Shown in pieces: positions 1-12,899 of a stretch of DNA of 64,000 bases. The stretch lies in contig NC_066850.1 of NCBI RefSeq assembly GCF_001640805.2, forward strand, positions 16,923,036-16,987,035, in the 5' to 3' direction. The notes under the pieces are model-generated. The model had not been told where the DNA came from, searched no databases, and saw nothing but the letters and a program-made list of their open reading frames with translations. Made by a program: the position numbers and the translations under genes. This DNA comes from Lates calcarifer. Taxonomy: Eukaryota > Chordata > Actinopteri > Centropomidae. How positions within the stretch are numbered: position 1 is the stretch's first letter; each line of letters starts with the position of its first letter.

Positions 1-2208
1 CTTCTCGGACCTTGACCAGTCAGAAGAGATCAAACTAAATTGACCATATTATGTGAGGCTGCTAACTGCTTTTATAGCTATGGTTTTATGGCTTTTAACT
101 AGCTTTTATCTGATGCTGACCATTTGTTCATGTCCACAGGGGAATGGGGGGGATAATGTACAAGCAAATAGGAAAGTAATGGGGACTGCTGTCCCATTGG
201 AAGGACCAGATGGCCAAAGGTCAGTGACCTTCATCACAACTTCCTCTCGAAGGACTATCGACATATCACCTCTCTCATCTCCTCCTCCTCTCTCTCCCTC
301 TCATCCTCACTCTTTCATCAAAACTGCACAAGAGACTTGATTGAGCTGCTTGAGGAAGAGATAAAATGGCAGAAAGTAATCCTATGGAAAGAAGAGAGAT
401 AAGGAGGGGAAAACTGAGGCAGAACAGATGACAAGATTCCCTCCCTTGTTTCTTTCTCCCATGTTAATTACGATGTTTGTACCCCTGGGATAAGAGGCCG
501 CACATTCGCAGCAACATTCGCGTGAATGATAGCTTGATGTCTCTGAGCAGATAAAAACTGAGAGATTTTCATCAACAAAGAGGCTGTTATGGCTTAGCAG
601 GCTTTGACATATTGGTGTTAGCGTGAATAGGGAGGAGTGGAGAGCAGACAAAGAAAGAGGTGGGAGGGGTACAAACGAGGCCTTTCTCTTGAGCAGCGAT
701 AATCCATCATGCCTTTTCAACTTACACTTCACTCAAAATGCTTTAAAGGATTGTTTGATGTGACAGACAACATGGAGAATATTGTTAACATTTGAATTCA
801 CGGTGGGAAAAACCCTGCTTTTCACCTCCTTATGCTTTTGAAGGAATTAAAGAAGGAGAGCATTGATCTATAACCTATGTAGCAATTGTATACCCATATA
901 CCAATCCTGATTTTGTGTTTTACTGTTTCCTTCATGACTACTTAGTTATGGTATTTTCTTGCTGAATAACTGATGCACAAATGGGGAACATATCACTGGT
1001 TTTGTATGTTGACATCAGATAAAAAGGCGTAAAGACTGGTTTTCTCCCATGGACATGATGATGTCCACTTCGAGACATGGTTAGACAGTGACTGATACAA
1101 ACCACAGTACACAAATTGTCCTTGTTTTTGAATCATTTCAGCACTTCATGCCAGCAACGTTCCCTCCCTCAGCCCTGGCCAGTGTGTCACTGAATGGGCA
1201 CACTTGTGAGTGGGATGGATTCGTAAAGATGCAGGACACAGTACAATCAATTTAGATTCCATGAGGAAACTGGGGCACTGCCCTGGAGGGGAATTCAGAC
1301 CCAGAGGAAAAATAATCAAGAGGCATAAAAAAACATCCGTGTCCTTCAGATGCAAAGCCTTCAGGCTGCTCTCCGCCTCAGACTCTTGTCATTCCACTCC
1401 GTCTTCCTCCTTTCCCTCCTGCCAAGGTCCACTTCATCACAAGCCTCACCGTGAATATGAAATATGTTTCAGATGAATGATTGCTGACTGAATCTGTGCA
1501 TATTGAACTCTCAATATCTGTAATATCCTCCAATATCATTATTTTCCTCCATACCCATGGACTAATCTCTATCATAGTCTGTGGAGTGACTCTGATAGGG
1601 GAAAAAGATAGAGTCAGTAAAGAGATGAGTATGATAATGAAGGCTGAGCTTAACACTCTCTCACACCATCTGTCTGCCTGTCTTCCCATCTATATCTTGT
1701 CGATCTTTGTTCAGTTTCATTCATTGTAGAGTGCTTTATTGGCACAGTGAGGTTTTCCTTACACTGCCAAGGAAATTATATGGTAACACATAGAAAAAGG
1801 TGTAAAGACAACAAATGATTATAGAGATAGGGAGTAAGAAGGAAATTGTGTTACAAATCTCCATAATAAACTAAATGAACAAAATAGAGCTTTCATGTTT
1901 GGAATATGAATGCATTTTGTAATATATTTGCAGTTTACTGTGGAATCTATACTTTTTTGCAATTAATTGCATGTTCCTGTTTTTCATACACCATATATGT
2001 TTCATATATTTAGAACCCATACTGTGACTAAACATAGGGACCATTCTGATAATTTCACAGTGGTATTAGTAGTTCCTAGCTTATGCTGGATACAAACTGA
2101 CAAGCTGTGTGCTGTTGTTGAAAATCAGATCTACAGCTTTTTACTTAAATTCATTGCAATGACTCTTTCTCTCTCCCCCTCCCTCCTTCTTTGCTTCTTC
2201 CTGACCAG
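1..2208 (+). other. chst11 intron, no gene seen
   Basis: Intron upstream of the penultimate exon. Open frames here (for example 53-340) do not resemble the CHST11 N-terminus and have no recognisable domain. A short 'TTTATTGGCA...' segment near 1735-1775 resembles the tail of a teleost LINE. Nothing else was recognised. Confidence 0.6.
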
Positions 2209-2438
2209 CCGGAGTTGTCCGGAGCTGCCGTCCTCCACCAGGCCAGGAGGGATCAGGTAGTGGATGCCTGTCGAGTCTACAGCGCATCTAGCCGTAAACG
2301 GCGAGTCCTGACACCAGGAGACCTCAAACACCTTGTGGTGGATGAGGACCATGAGCTCATCTACTGCTATGTCCCCAAGGTGGCCTGTACCAACTGGAAA
2401 CGTGTCATGATGGTGCTCACAGGTCGGGGCAAATATAG
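2209..2438 (+). CDS. chst11: chst11 penultimate coding exon
   Basis: The acceptor is a pyrimidine-rich tract ending CCTGACCAG, and the exon opens with [17 protein letters not shown]. The donor is AG|GTGAGT. The exon is 230 nt and ends in phase 2, so the last AG pairs with T of the next exon to make Ser. It contains the 5'-phosphosulfate-binding [11 protein letters not shown] motif. In human CHST11 the corresponding stretch begins at about residue 69. Confidence 0.93.
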
Positions 2439-3172
2439 GTGAGTCTAGCACCTGTCTCACTGTCAAAGGAGCATAGGGAGTACTAGAGGCCATTCATAAC
2501 CCTGTTTTACTATTCTTCTTCACTGTCCTTGTTCCTCTCTTCTACAGTGACCCCATGGAAATCCCTTCCAATGAAGCCCATGTTCCATCCAACCTGAAGA
2601 CGCTGAACCAGTACAGCATTGCCGAGATTAACCATCGCCTCAAGAACTACCTCAAGTTCCTCTTTGTTCGTGAGCCCTTTGAGAGGCTGGTTTCTGCATA
2701 CCGCAACAAATTCACCCTCAAGTACAACTCGTCCTTCCATAAGCGCTTTGGCACCCGTATAGTCCGGCGCTACCGCAAGAACGCCACACAGGATGCCCTG
2801 CTCAATGGTGCTGATGTCAAATTTAAGGAATTCGCGGAGTACCTGGTGGACCCTGCCACGCAGCGTGATGGCCCACTCAACGAGCACTGGCAGACTGTCT
2901 ACCAGCTTTGCCACCCATGTCACATCCACTATGACCTGGTGGGCAAGTACGAGACACTGGAGGAGGATGCAAACTACGTGTTGCGGCTGGTGGGTGTTGG
3001 CGACTCCCTGCACTTCCCAAGCTACGCCAAGTCCACTCGTACCACAGATGCCATGACAGCCCAGTTCTTTAGCAATATCAGCACTCAACAGCAGATCCAA
3101 CTCTACCAGCTTTACAAGTTGGACTTCCTCATGTTCAACTACTCCACACCCAGCTACCTCCGGCTGGACTAA
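2209..3172 (+). CDS. chst11: chst11, carbohydrate (chondroitin 4) sulfotransferase 11, 3' part
   Basis: Two exons (2209-2438 and 2548-3172) join in phase and encode the C-terminal 284 residues of chondroitin 4-O-sulfotransferase 1. The family enzyme is a type II Golgi membrane protein that moves sulfate from PAPS to C4 of GalNAc in chondroitin. Both PAPS-binding signatures are visible: [11 protein letters not shown] (5'-phosphosulfate loop, first exon) and [15 protein letters not shown] (3'-phosphate site, second exon). The C-terminus [17 protein letters not shown] matches the CHST11 ending. The human protein is 352 residues, so about 68 N-terminal residues, including the signal anchor, are upstream of this window. 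Related CHST12/CHST13 are less likely because of close identity to CHST11 and the neighbouring slc41a2 and nopchap1, as in human. Confidence 0.95.
2548..3172 (+). CDS. chst11: chst11 last coding exon
   Basis: The acceptor is CTCTTCTACAG and the exon runs to TAA at 3170-3172. It encodes about 207 residues beginning (S)[20 protein letters not shown] and holds most of the sulfotransferase domain: the 3'-PAPS motif [13 protein letters not shown], the [20 protein letters not shown] segment, and possible N-glycosylation sites such as NATQ and NYST. The 196-codon open frame on the other strand here is a shadow of this exon. Confidence 0.95.
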
Positions 3173-4050
3173 CAGAAGACAGAGCTGGGACTCTGAGAAT
3201 GGTTGCCCTGTTTAAGGAGAGGCAACAAAATGAGTGAAGGGCAGAGTTTTTTGAAAGCAAACTGATTTAAAAAACTGTCATTGTACCTTGCGGGTGTGGA
3301 GTCTGGAAAGAACATATAAACAGATGCTGAAAGAAAGAAAAGTCATGCGTGCTTGTCTGGGCATAAATGGGAGGATGTCCAATCAACTCTGGGTGATACA
3401 GAAAGCACTGATTGGAAAATGTGGGATAAATGGATTAAACGCATGCAAAGACTAAAATGTGTGGGTGAAGCAGGTCTTCAAGATGTTTTAAAAGCAGAAC
3501 TTATCCTCAGAGGACGGACTTAAAGAGGGACTCTCCTGATGATGTTCCCTACATGTTTAAACAAACTGTTGACAAATTAGGCTGCTTCAGATTCTGCAAA
3601 GTAAACAGCAGCCTCGCACGCACCCTGACCCCAATGCATCGTGGGAACTAAGCTTATCTCCCCCTCGCCCAGATCAATAGAGAAACTCCGTCAAATTGTA
3701 AGAGACAGTTCATGTCCTTCGCTGCGCTGCCAGCATGGTGTGTTAGCACCCATAACCCTTTCCCTCATTACATTCATACATTTCAAAGAGAAACTGGCTT
3801 GTCACCGCTCAAGGACACCCTGTAATGGATGGCTACTGACTTCATTCTCAAGACCTCTTCAAGTGTATGGTGGCTTGGCCTTCAGCCAACAGTTTAGACC
3901 AAACAAGTTTTCTCCCTGGTCTCTGTTATTAAAATGTTGGCAGAAGGGACCTCTCGTGTTACACACTGAGGACCCTGTAAAATCAGAGGTGCCTGCTGCA
4001 GCAGAGAAGAATGGAAGTGATTAATAAATCATTGCCTGTAACAATCCATG
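3173..4050 (+). other. chst11: probable chst11 3' UTR
   Basis: Non-coding sequence directly after the chst11 stop. The first canonical AATAAA downstream of the stop is at 4023-4028, giving a UTR of roughly 850-880 nt. The true UTR could be longer; human CHST11 has a multi-kilobase 3' UTR. Open frames at 3641-4024 and 4048-4242 have no homology I recognise. Confidence 0.45.
4023..4028 (+). terminator. candidate chst11 poly(A) signal
   Basis: AATAAA about 850 nt after the chst11 stop, the first canonical hexamer in that direction. Use of this site is inferred. Confidence 0.35.
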
Positions 4051-5890
4051 AGCTACAGGATGTGGTTAGAAAGGTACAGGATGCGGTCAGATGATTTGGG
4101 CGCACCAGCTGGGAGCGCAAAGTCTGCCACTGAGTTAAAGATAAGGGATAGTCTGTATGGATGTGAAAGGATTACATCACATCCAGGGCCACACCCTCAA
4201 AGCCCTTGTTCCAATGACCAAACATGTCTTTCAGTAAATTAAGATTATCCTTTTGTCTACATGCTTAGTTTTGTTTTTACTGAAGCATTGCTGCGAGCAG
4301 CAATTACAAAATATTATTTAATTTGCTTTGTTCATTAAATTAAGAGAAAGATTTAATATTTTGTTTTCCTGGGCTGATGAACATTTTAAAAGATTTTTAA
4401 AGTTGAACTGTTTTGTGAAGAGTTTTGTCATGTTGATTTCTTTCTTCACAACTTGCCTCTGATGCCACTACATCATTAGTGCATCACAGCAGTTTCATTT
4501 CTGAATGGGTGTATGGTACATTTCAGCCCATGGCTTTGTTCCTCTGTGTCTGAGATCATCAGTAATTTGTGGGTGAGTTTCTATTTCAAACAAATTGATG
4601 CCAAAATGGCTGTGAGAGTCTTAGAGTTCCACACTCAGTGTTCAGTGCACATCATGGCCCTTAAGCAAATTCGTGGGATGATTACCCCATCTCCAGCCAT
4701 AACATGAGAACTAGCCGCTGCTCTTAGTGTACATATCAATACCTACAGCCCACATCACAGAATCACAGACTGTATCTCATACTGTAATGTGATTTATGTT
4801 AGCGATTCTAAGCAATGTCAAGGTTAATAACTGCACTCTCCATCATGCTGTGAATTGGATTACTGGCTGTTGTGTAAGCATTATACAGAAGGGAGAGGAG
4901 GGAGAGAGAGAGAGAACATCTGACCTGTCTCTCTCATACTGAAGAGAGAGAGAGAAAGTCATTTTGTTTTTTGCACCTCCTCTAAACCACTCCAACTTCA
5001 AAGTAATATTTTTAGGATAAACTGCATCTCTTTGTTGCACTTTAGAAGAAGAAATATATTCTTATGTGTTTGAGCATGCTGTATTTCTCTCTCTCTCTGT
5101 TACCAAGCCCTAGTTTAAAAGCAAAAGTAAGGGTTATTATTGTTCTGTCTATTACTCCTGCTGGTAATGATAACATTTAACTCTAAAAATTCAGTGTAGA
5201 GAAGTTGCTGATACTAATACTGTTTGACAATTCTGGATTGCCAAATTCTGGCCCTGGAGCCCCAGACCCCCCAAGGACCCCAAAAGCCCCACATTATATG
5301 ATTACCAATTGGTTTGTGGTAATTTGATTAATTGTAACTTTTTTTGGGAATATGGGGATATGCACCACTAAAACACAAAACTAACTGACGTGATATAGGC
5401 AGGTTGCACTTAAATACCTGTTGAGGCCCTCATGTCAAATTTGCTTACACAACCCAATATGACAAATTCTCAGAGATGCTTTAAAATCTGTATAATCAGT
5501 ATACACACAGTATGGCACTTTGTGTAAGACCTCAATTCAGAGAACAAAAAACTCCCAGGACAGACATCCAGCAGTGCTCTGTGTACACAGTAGACCAAAG
5601 CAGCATTAGTAGAATTACAATGGAAAACCAGAATTACAATATCATATAAATGAAGTAGTTATTTCATGTAATAAGTTCAAAAGACCTTCATTATTATATC
5701 TCTGTGCTTATATGGTGCATATAAATGATGTGTGTCAATTCAAAGCAATCCAGAGGCTATGTAATATACTAGCATAAGAATGCTGTACAGAATGCACAAA
5801 GACAAGGGGTTAAAGGGGAACCCCAGCAACTCATTTCTGGCTCCTTGAAGCTACACAAACTTTTGTAAATAACAAAGTTGCTTCCTTGTG
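4051..5890. other. intergenic, nothing recognised
   Basis: AT-rich spacer with short GA-rich runs near 4891-4960. No exon-like open frame, RNA gene or clear repeat was seen. Confidence 0.5.
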
Positions 5891-5894
5891 CAGG

Positions 5895-6285
5895 TTTGAG
5901 CTACTGTACTTTAAAGGTGCACTCCGCAGATTTTATTTTTAAATCAAGCGTGGTTTACCTGTCATTATTAGTGCTACTCAACCCATGAAGAGAGTTGTGC
6001 AATGTTTTTTTCGGCTTCGGCTCTGGGAGCTTCCTCATAGCTTTTATGGATTTTTGTCAGAGGTCCTGGTTACAACAAACTGGGGGGTTAAAGACTTGGG
6101 TGTACAGGCAAGGAGGATCAAATGAAAAATGCTATTGGGAAATACAGAATTCCATGTTTGTGGTGCTTGACTTGCTCAAGTCAGGATATACAGGCTGCTG
6201 CTTTGATTTTGACCATTCTATTTTAATCAGTTTCTCCTGACTTTGGAAGTGCAACACTTAATTTTTGGAGTAGCATCTTTAATCT
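5895..6285. repeat. probable dispersed repeat starting 'AAAGGTGCACTCCGCAGATTTT'-like
   Basis: The segment starts with an 'aggtgcactccgcagatttt' block that I associate with a common interspersed repeat of percomorph genomes. It runs through an internal piece that includes a small self-complementary core (CTTGACTTGCTCAAGTC). The 81-codon frame inside has no known domain. Family is unknown; this could be a MITE-like DNA element. Confidence 0.4.
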
Positions 6286-7464
6286 AACTTGGCGACCGTA
6301 TAGCTTTGCAGTACAGGAAATGTTTTTAGTAGACAGTTTACCTAGGTATTTTACTTTCAGACTGATAGTTAGGCAAACTCTACTTGTTTACTTGATAGCT
6401 CGTACTGCAATTCCAGGATGGCTTCTCTATAAAGTTTTTCTTGTGGACCCCATGTTTTTAAATGAAGCTGAGTGAGTGAGATGTCAGCAGAACTGACAGG
6501 TGATAACCAAATCTTATATTATAAACAGACACACTCCAGTGGATGTTCCAGCTAGCTTTTGAAGAATTATTACTGTACATGTGTGCACATGCCTGTGTGT
6601 GGTTTGTAATGAGAGAACAATCTTCTGTTTTTACCCTCACACAGACATCTGGCTTTAATAAAGAAGAAACCCTCCTGGTCTTGCCTGTAGCCCTGGCCCT
6701 CATCCTCCTGTAGGAACAATGGCTGTATTCTCAGCACAGCTTCCTCACATTAGCACTCCTGCTGATGTTGATGCCACGCAGCATCTTACTCAGCAGTTGT
6801 AGGCAGAGGCACGGATGGGCACAGCACCTCTCCCCTTTAACACACAGACTGAGCCTCAGCTTAAACTGCTCATTCAGCCCCTGGATGGAAGACGAACGAT
6901 ACACAAAGGACCTCTTAGCCTGCAAACAAGCTATTACAGAGGCCTCTGTTTTCCTCGCTCAACCTCATTTCAGAAGTGGCCTCCTTTATAAAAAACACAG
7001 ACACAAGTCAGTGTTGATGATCCCCACCATCCCTGCAGGAAAAGGGCAGCCTGCTTAAACAAACAGAGCTGGTATAAAATCCCCACTGGGAACTAAGCGA
7101 GCACCAAGCGGCCCCGGCTGACTCTCTGCCTCACATGTAAACAAACGATCGTAGTTCGAATGCTTTTGTCCCTATTCTTAACTCATCAGTCTGCATTAAA
7201 CCCAGGCCTGTTCACTGCCCAGTCGTCTCATACTGTAGGGGTGTTTATGGGTTTATTTCTGCTGTTTTTGGACGACGTCTATCATTAGACTGAATTATCA
7301 ATTTGCTGTTTTGCTGAAAGGAACACAGGAAGTCCTCTAAACATATCTGATGACGTTTTTCTCTGGATGATGTCATATGTGCTTATTTCTTCATTTTGTT
7401 ATTCATGCACAGATTTACACATCTTTATACACAGTAAAACATAGTGTCATAGCAGGTAGATCAT
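6286..7464. other. intergenic, nothing recognised
   Basis: No gene seen. The minus-strand frame at 6731-6925 and the plus-strand frame at 6765-7058 overlap and have no recognisable domain. Confidence 0.45.
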
Positions 7465-7640
7465 TACCAATGAAAGGGATACTCTGACATTTTGGGAAAT
7501 ATCTGTATTGCTTTTTTGCTGAAAGTTGGATGATAATATCCGTCAGATATGGAGCTACAGCCAGGAGCCACCTAAACTAAGCTAGCTGCATTCACCAAGA
7601 AAGCAAACAAGTGTATTCCCCCCAAAATGTTGGACTTTGT
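7465..7640. repeat. teleost interspersed repeat ('gggatactCtGACATTTTGGGAAATA' type), fragment
   Basis: Blocks such as 'gacattttgggaaatat', 'atggagctacagccagga' and 'taaactaagctagct' in this order recall a very abundant interspersed repeat of teleost genomes. The copy is diverged and truncated. Recognised by memory, so the family name is left open. Confidence 0.55.
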
Positions 7641-7966
7641 AGAGCAGAAATATCTTAGAGTATAAAGGAAAAAAAGATTTCTCTAGTTCCTCAGGTTTTG
7701 TTTTGGATCATTTTTGTCACCAAAAATGAAACATATGAAAATAAATTCTACCAGAAATATCATCACATCTCATATCATCAGTACAGGGGGACAAAGCCAG
7801 GAACCTCTGATCAGCTTCTCTCTCTCTCTCTGCCTGTCGTTTTTCTGACATATCTACAGTCCCAAAGCAGGATGTTTTTGTACAGTGTAGACATAATGTT
7901 TTTCCTTCTGCTGATGTTTTTGGAGCTGTCATGTTTGGATGTTATATTGATTAATTTCTCTAGTTG

Positions 7967-7969
<3 letters not shown>

Positions 7970-8015
<46 letters not shown>
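7970..8015. repeat. (CA)n microsatellite
   Basis: Uninterrupted CA dinucleotide run of about 46 bp. It creates artefactual His/Thr and Val/Cys open frames on the two strands. Confidence 0.97.
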
Positions 8016-8017
<2 letters not shown>

Positions 8018-8403
8018 GTATGGCACTTTTATCTCTCTGTGCCTTTCATTTACAGCAACACAGAGACACAGAGACGTTTCAGAACACCTTCCCTCTGTGT
8101 CGCCTGGGCCTTCCTCCATACGTACATACACACAGACATACACACATACACACATACTTATCACTTGGTCTATGAATGACAAAAAACAAAGAAACAGCAG
8201 TACGTTTTGCTTGAAGGATAATTCTAGTATATTACAACAGGTCAGCTGTTGAGATCTGGGAACACAGGAACATTACAATCAGACAGGCTGAAAATGAAAC
8301 CAACATTTATCCACTTAATTCAGAGGATGAACCAAAAGGGATGAACCAATCAGGGCTTTGTATACAGGATTGTCATCCTTTTACCTAGCTACGTCTAACT
8401 AGA

Positions 8404-8558
8404 AATGGAGGAATCTCTGTCTGTCTGAAAACAGCTCATCCGACTGACTTCAAGATTTGTTGTTGTATTGCTGAGGAAACAGGGAGGTGCAGTGTCCACT
8501 GTGAAGTCTTTTGGATGACATGTTGGTGAGAAAATCAACAGACAGAGATTCCTCCATT
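8404..8558. mobile_element. short element with 21-bp perfect inverted ends
   Basis: Positions 8404-8424 are the exact reverse complement of 8538-8558, separated by 113 bp. No coding frame lies between them. The structure suits a MITE or a large hairpin. No target-site duplication was obvious. The inverted match is read directly; the transposon origin is inferred. Confidence 0.6.
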
Positions 8559-11500
8559 CATTTTAAACCACAAAATAAAAATTACATTAACTAGTGCAGT
8601 GCCTGTTTCTTTCATTAATTTTAAACTGGACCTGCTGTTCTCTTTTAAATTGAGACATCATCACCCTTTGATGATGTCAAAGGTCACGCTCCAGTTTGAC
8701 AGACACTGCGCTAGTTCATGAAAAATAGCAGACAGACAACATACGCTCACAGCAAAAATAAAAACTATTGGATCTTACTGAAGAATGTTAGCTGTTGTTC
8801 AGCTTCACGGCATGAACACAGTGTCAGGCTGTCAGATTGTCTTTTGTAAACATACATCACAGTTTACAGACCAACTGCTGGTTTTCACTTCAGCCTGCTG
8901 GACCACACAGACTTTTGATAATCTGACTAAACTGTTGGCTCTGACTACGCATGTTCCTCTGATGGCTCATGTTTCTTGCCCCTTCCATATTTTGTTGTAG
9001 TGCTATTGCCTGTGTCCCTGATCTCAGCAATTCATTTCTTATGAATTATGACAGAATTGTCCTCCAGACAAGCTGCTTCAAGTGATTTCTACCAAGAAGC
9101 TTGATGCTATTTTTGATAAGTTCTTTGTTGTTTACAGAGCAACAGTAAGAAACATGTTGTGTCCTTCAGGTGTCCCGCACATGCCCAGTGGAACACATTG
9201 AAGTGACAAACAAATGAACATGTTATCACATGTTAACAGAATATGTTAGATTAGTCCACATTAACGGGGCCGTGGCTTCCGTGAGACAGCTAGGTTTCAT
9301 CTTGAGCGGCCTCCTTTGTTAAGCAGAGGTGCTTATGGCACCTTCACATGCTGCCAGATGGTGTGGATATTGTGGTGTAACCTGTACAGTAATGTGTGTG
9401 AGTAACCTTTTGAAGAATGAGTCCTAGATCAGCTGTGTCTGTGAATTTATACCATGTCATCAGCATTTTTCACCATTGTGTCTATCAGAGTGCCTAATGT
9501 GCTGTAACTACAAGTGGAGCAGCTGGATAATGGCTGCATGAGCGTTTGAAGGTGGTGTATATGTGTGTGTGTGTGCGTGTGTGCGTGCGTGTGTTGACAC
9601 TCTGTGCTGTACCCGCTCTGCCTTAGAGGGAAGGCGAGACTCATTCAAACAGGCGCCATTTATTTATTTATTTATTCTCAGACAACTACCAACACTTCTT
9701 CGTCGCTATCACCATGGCAACACACCTAAACTCTCTGTATCTCTCATTTCCTCCTGGGACAGCCTCTCGCTGTCCTGTTGTACTCAGTTCATTTTCAGGC
9801 ATACTCACTGAAATCATGAATAATTGAGTGTGTGCTGTGCACTGAGTGTGGGAGAGTGGTGTTGATCCTGCAGCAGCACAACCCCACCGCTCATCCCGTC
9901 TGATGTTTTCACAATAAAATAACACTGAAAACTCACAGTGTCTCGCATTGCTTCTTTCATGAGTGGATGTCAAATATGAAGCAGTACATATCAGCTGTGC
10001 ATGACCTCTGACACAGAAAATGCAGCTGCCATATTTCAGTCAGAATAGAAGCTAATGATGGAACTCGAGACGTTATAATACACTTTATTGTGATTATTGG
10101 TAAACATACTGTAAGTATAGAAGAAATGAAGCTTTTAGTTTAAGCTCAAGCAGAAGAACAATTAGATCTCTGTTCTAATGCAGTGATTTCACTGGGACTC
10201 ATTCCTGTCAGCCAGTAATCATCATTGCTAAAGGATATTACATCTCTCTGCTGTCATTACAGTCTGTGCTGCCTCACCCCACTGCACAACACCATCACCA
10301 GTTAAGACCCAGTCTATGGCTCCCCAGGGGCGGGGGGGGCTCTGAATGACTCTTATTTATAAATTGACAGGTTCTGATGATTTATTAAACTGAGGCGTCT
10401 GCACACTTGTGGTCTTTTTTTCTGATTGAAATTAATTGCCAAGTGCCAGGGGAATATATTCCCTAATTCACTCATTCACTACTCTCTATAATAAAAGTTT
10501 TATAGCAGTAAATTGAGAACTTGGTGACTTGTTCGACTTGGTAATTTTGCATCATTACTGACAGGTGTGGGGTTACACAATGGGGCTGTCATATAGCAGC
10601 AGCTATTTCAGGAGCCCTTGGTTCCAGAAGTTAAAGTCTCATTCATTTAAAAATGCTGTGCCTGTGGAACCTGCAGGACTAACACTAAACTACAGCTTTT
10701 ATTCATGTTCATCACTGACTCATACACACACAAATCAATGGAACAACTGATTTCCAAAATTGATCTGTTTCTGTCTCTGTCATCCTCTCCTTCTTCTCAT
10801 CTCCACACACACACAAACGCACACACCCTCACACACAAATAGAAGTATCAGCCATCTGCCCTATAGATACATATGACATCAGTCATGTTCACATCTGTAG
10901 ATTCATGAGGCTCAGCAGTTCTGTGAATTGTAGTGTAAGTCTGAATATGTCAAAGTATGTCAAACATGCCTCCTCACCTAAACAGCAGGACCCACACATG
11001 TATCTCCAAAGTGACACAGCAGCTGTTACCTCATTATTATTTATAATTATGAATTATGTGGACATGCAGACTGATTGGTAATGACAGTGACAACAAACCA
11101 CGTACTTTCCTCTATAACTGCCTCTACAAACATGATAGATGTCCTACATAGGTCCTAAATGAATACAGCCAAACAGAAGTCATCCTCAGGATGAACTCTG
11201 AACTCTGATCCATGCCTTCTCCAATTTAATGAAATTCTGCTGATTGCACCAAAACAGCCAGGCCTTCCACTGTTCAGAATAGCTGCCTCCATTAGCAGCT
11301 AAAACAATCAAAGTTAACCTTCTTAAAGGCAGTGAAGTGAAGCTGTAGACTTCTAACTTTACATTGAGCGTTGTTTTTAGGAACAATTTTAAGTGTAAAA
11401 ACATTTCTCTGTGTGGTTCATGTATTCCTATCATATAACACACCTTACACACAGTTAAATATCCATCACCACAGCCAAACTTATAAAGCTTGTAACTGCA

Positions 11501-11564
11501 GGAGCATGCACATGCTCTTCAATACTGTGTGTGGAACTCTAGAGCAACAAAATATCTGTAGATG
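8559..11564. other. intergenic, only simple repeats seen
   Basis: No convincing gene. It contains a GT/GC-rich alternating tract at 9562-9594, an ATTT tetranucleotide run at about 9657-9676, a short poly-G run near 10326-10340 and scattered CA runs near 10805-10840. Confidence 0.5.
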
Positions 11565-11750
11565 GAGTGAGGTCAGAGGAGAATGCTCACACTGACCTGG
11601 AGCTGACAAATAACTGTGGAGAGCAGAGGAACATCTCAGAACACACAACATGTCCAACCTTAAGGCAGATGAGCTACAACAGCAGACAACAAGAACACAT
11701 CCGACCAATCGAATATCTTGGCTAACAGAACCCAGGATTGAGCATGAGTT
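11565..11750 (+). pseudogene. Tc1-like transposase fragment (family A)
   Basis: The stretch with 'gaggtcagaggagaatg' and 'caccatgtccaacctt'-like sequence followed by 'aaggcagatgagctacaaca' corresponds to the N-terminal DNA-binding half of a well-known teleost Tc1-like transposase. It is diverged and lacks both terminal repeats and the DDE core, so it is a dead fragment. A second, reverse-oriented member of this family lies at 37577-37950. Confidence 0.65.
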
Positions 11751-12227
11751 GTATCCTCCAGTAGCACACGCTGTCTGTGATGCACCTGGTAGTTCTAAGC
11801 CGTGGCTCATTAAAGCTGCAGCAGCTGTGTGCGTATCCCCGCCAACGTCTCTGTCCTCCTCTGAGCCAGCACCGCCTCTCCGCAAAGACCCCCCATCTCT
11901 CTCATTACTCCACCGCCAAGCCCTGCTGCATTCAGCAGTTCCTTCAAAGTGGCCCACTTTACAGATGGTCCTGGGTCCAAAAACTACCAGATGAAAAAAT
12001 AGTAATAATAAAACAAAAAGTAAAATAAAAACACCCTTGATTTTAATAGCTGTAGCTTCATATTTAGCAGATATGAGTGTTATCAATGTGAACGTAACTT
12101 TGACAAAGAAAAAGAATAAACATACTGACTGATTTCTAGAAAGCAGCTATAATTGATATTTTTAGAATAAGAGTTTATCAGGTAGGTTCATGAGCCTTTA
12201 TCACATTTGATGGCTTGAATTGTTGGG

Positions 12228-12352
12228 TCTCTGTAATTATCTATCTACAGAGTACGGTCTAGACCTGCTCTATATGAAAAGTGCCTTCAGATAACTTCTG
12301 TTGTGATTTGGCGCTATATAAATAAAACTGAAGTGATTTGAATTGAATTGAA
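12228..12352 (+). repeat. LINE-type 3' tail with TGAATTGAATTG end
   Basis: The sequence includes 'gatttggcgctatataaata' and closes with a short 'tgaattgaattgaa' repeat. This is the usual 3' tail of abundant L2/Rex-like teleost non-LTR elements. It is 5'-truncated, with no reverse transcriptase left. Confidence 0.65.
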
Positions 12353-12517
12353 CCTACATGAGATTCATCAGGTGGACACAGACACCTGCTCCAAAGCACG
12401 AATGACCATGTTATTCTGTAACTGCTGGATGTGGAAATGAGATTGATTTTATACATACAGAAATTTGACCTCTTGGGCAGTGAACACACCAGCTAGGAGC
12501 AAAGAGCACATACACAC

Positions 12518-12665
12518 TTAGAGCAGTGGGAAGCCACAGCTGCGGTGCTGACGGAGCAGTCGGCGTGCTTGGTGCCTTGTTCAAGGGCACTTCAGCCCAC
12601 TTCATTTCATTATTCTCCTGTGAATCAAATCAGCGATCTTTTCAGGCCCAAGCATCTTCTCTAAG
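12518..12665. repeat. SINE-like fragment
   Basis: Blocks 'tgccttgttcaagggcactt' and 'tgaatcaaatcagcgatctt' in this order are typical of the body and antisense tRNA-like head of fish SINEs. Diverged. Confidence 0.5.
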
Positions 12666-12899
12666 CTAGAAAATCCATCTAAATTTGTCAAAGATCTGTG
12701 AGACTCTTCAACCACAAAAATGATCCAATACAGACATAATGTCTAATGCCATGTAATGTGGAAGTGGAAGTTCACTGCTCAAGTTCACAAACCAATCCAC
12801 ACTGAAACAGTGACGTGTCTAACCTCTGTTTAGACCTCAGACTACCACCCAGGATAGTCAGATAGACAGCTGTGCTATAGCTGGACATCCATTAATTAT

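Noticed and set aside
53..340. 95-codon frame at the window start as the chst11 N-terminal exon
   Set aside because: Hydrophobic start looks like a signal anchor, but it does not match the CHST11 N-terminus, and no in-phase splice to 2209 preserves the LYNP-Q-ELS region.
2510..3100. 196-codon minus-strand frame over the last chst11 exon
   Set aside because: Antisense shadow of a strongly recognised coding exon; no domain of its own.
7698..8252. 184-codon frame (and minus-strand 123-codon frame) around the CA repeat
   Set aside because: Length is produced by the microsatellite; flanking parts show no domain.
11481..12086. 201-codon minus-strand frame
   Set aside because: It overlaps the Tc1-like remnant on the other strand and has low-complexity hydrophobic and Ser/Cys-rich stretches, no domain and no splice partner.
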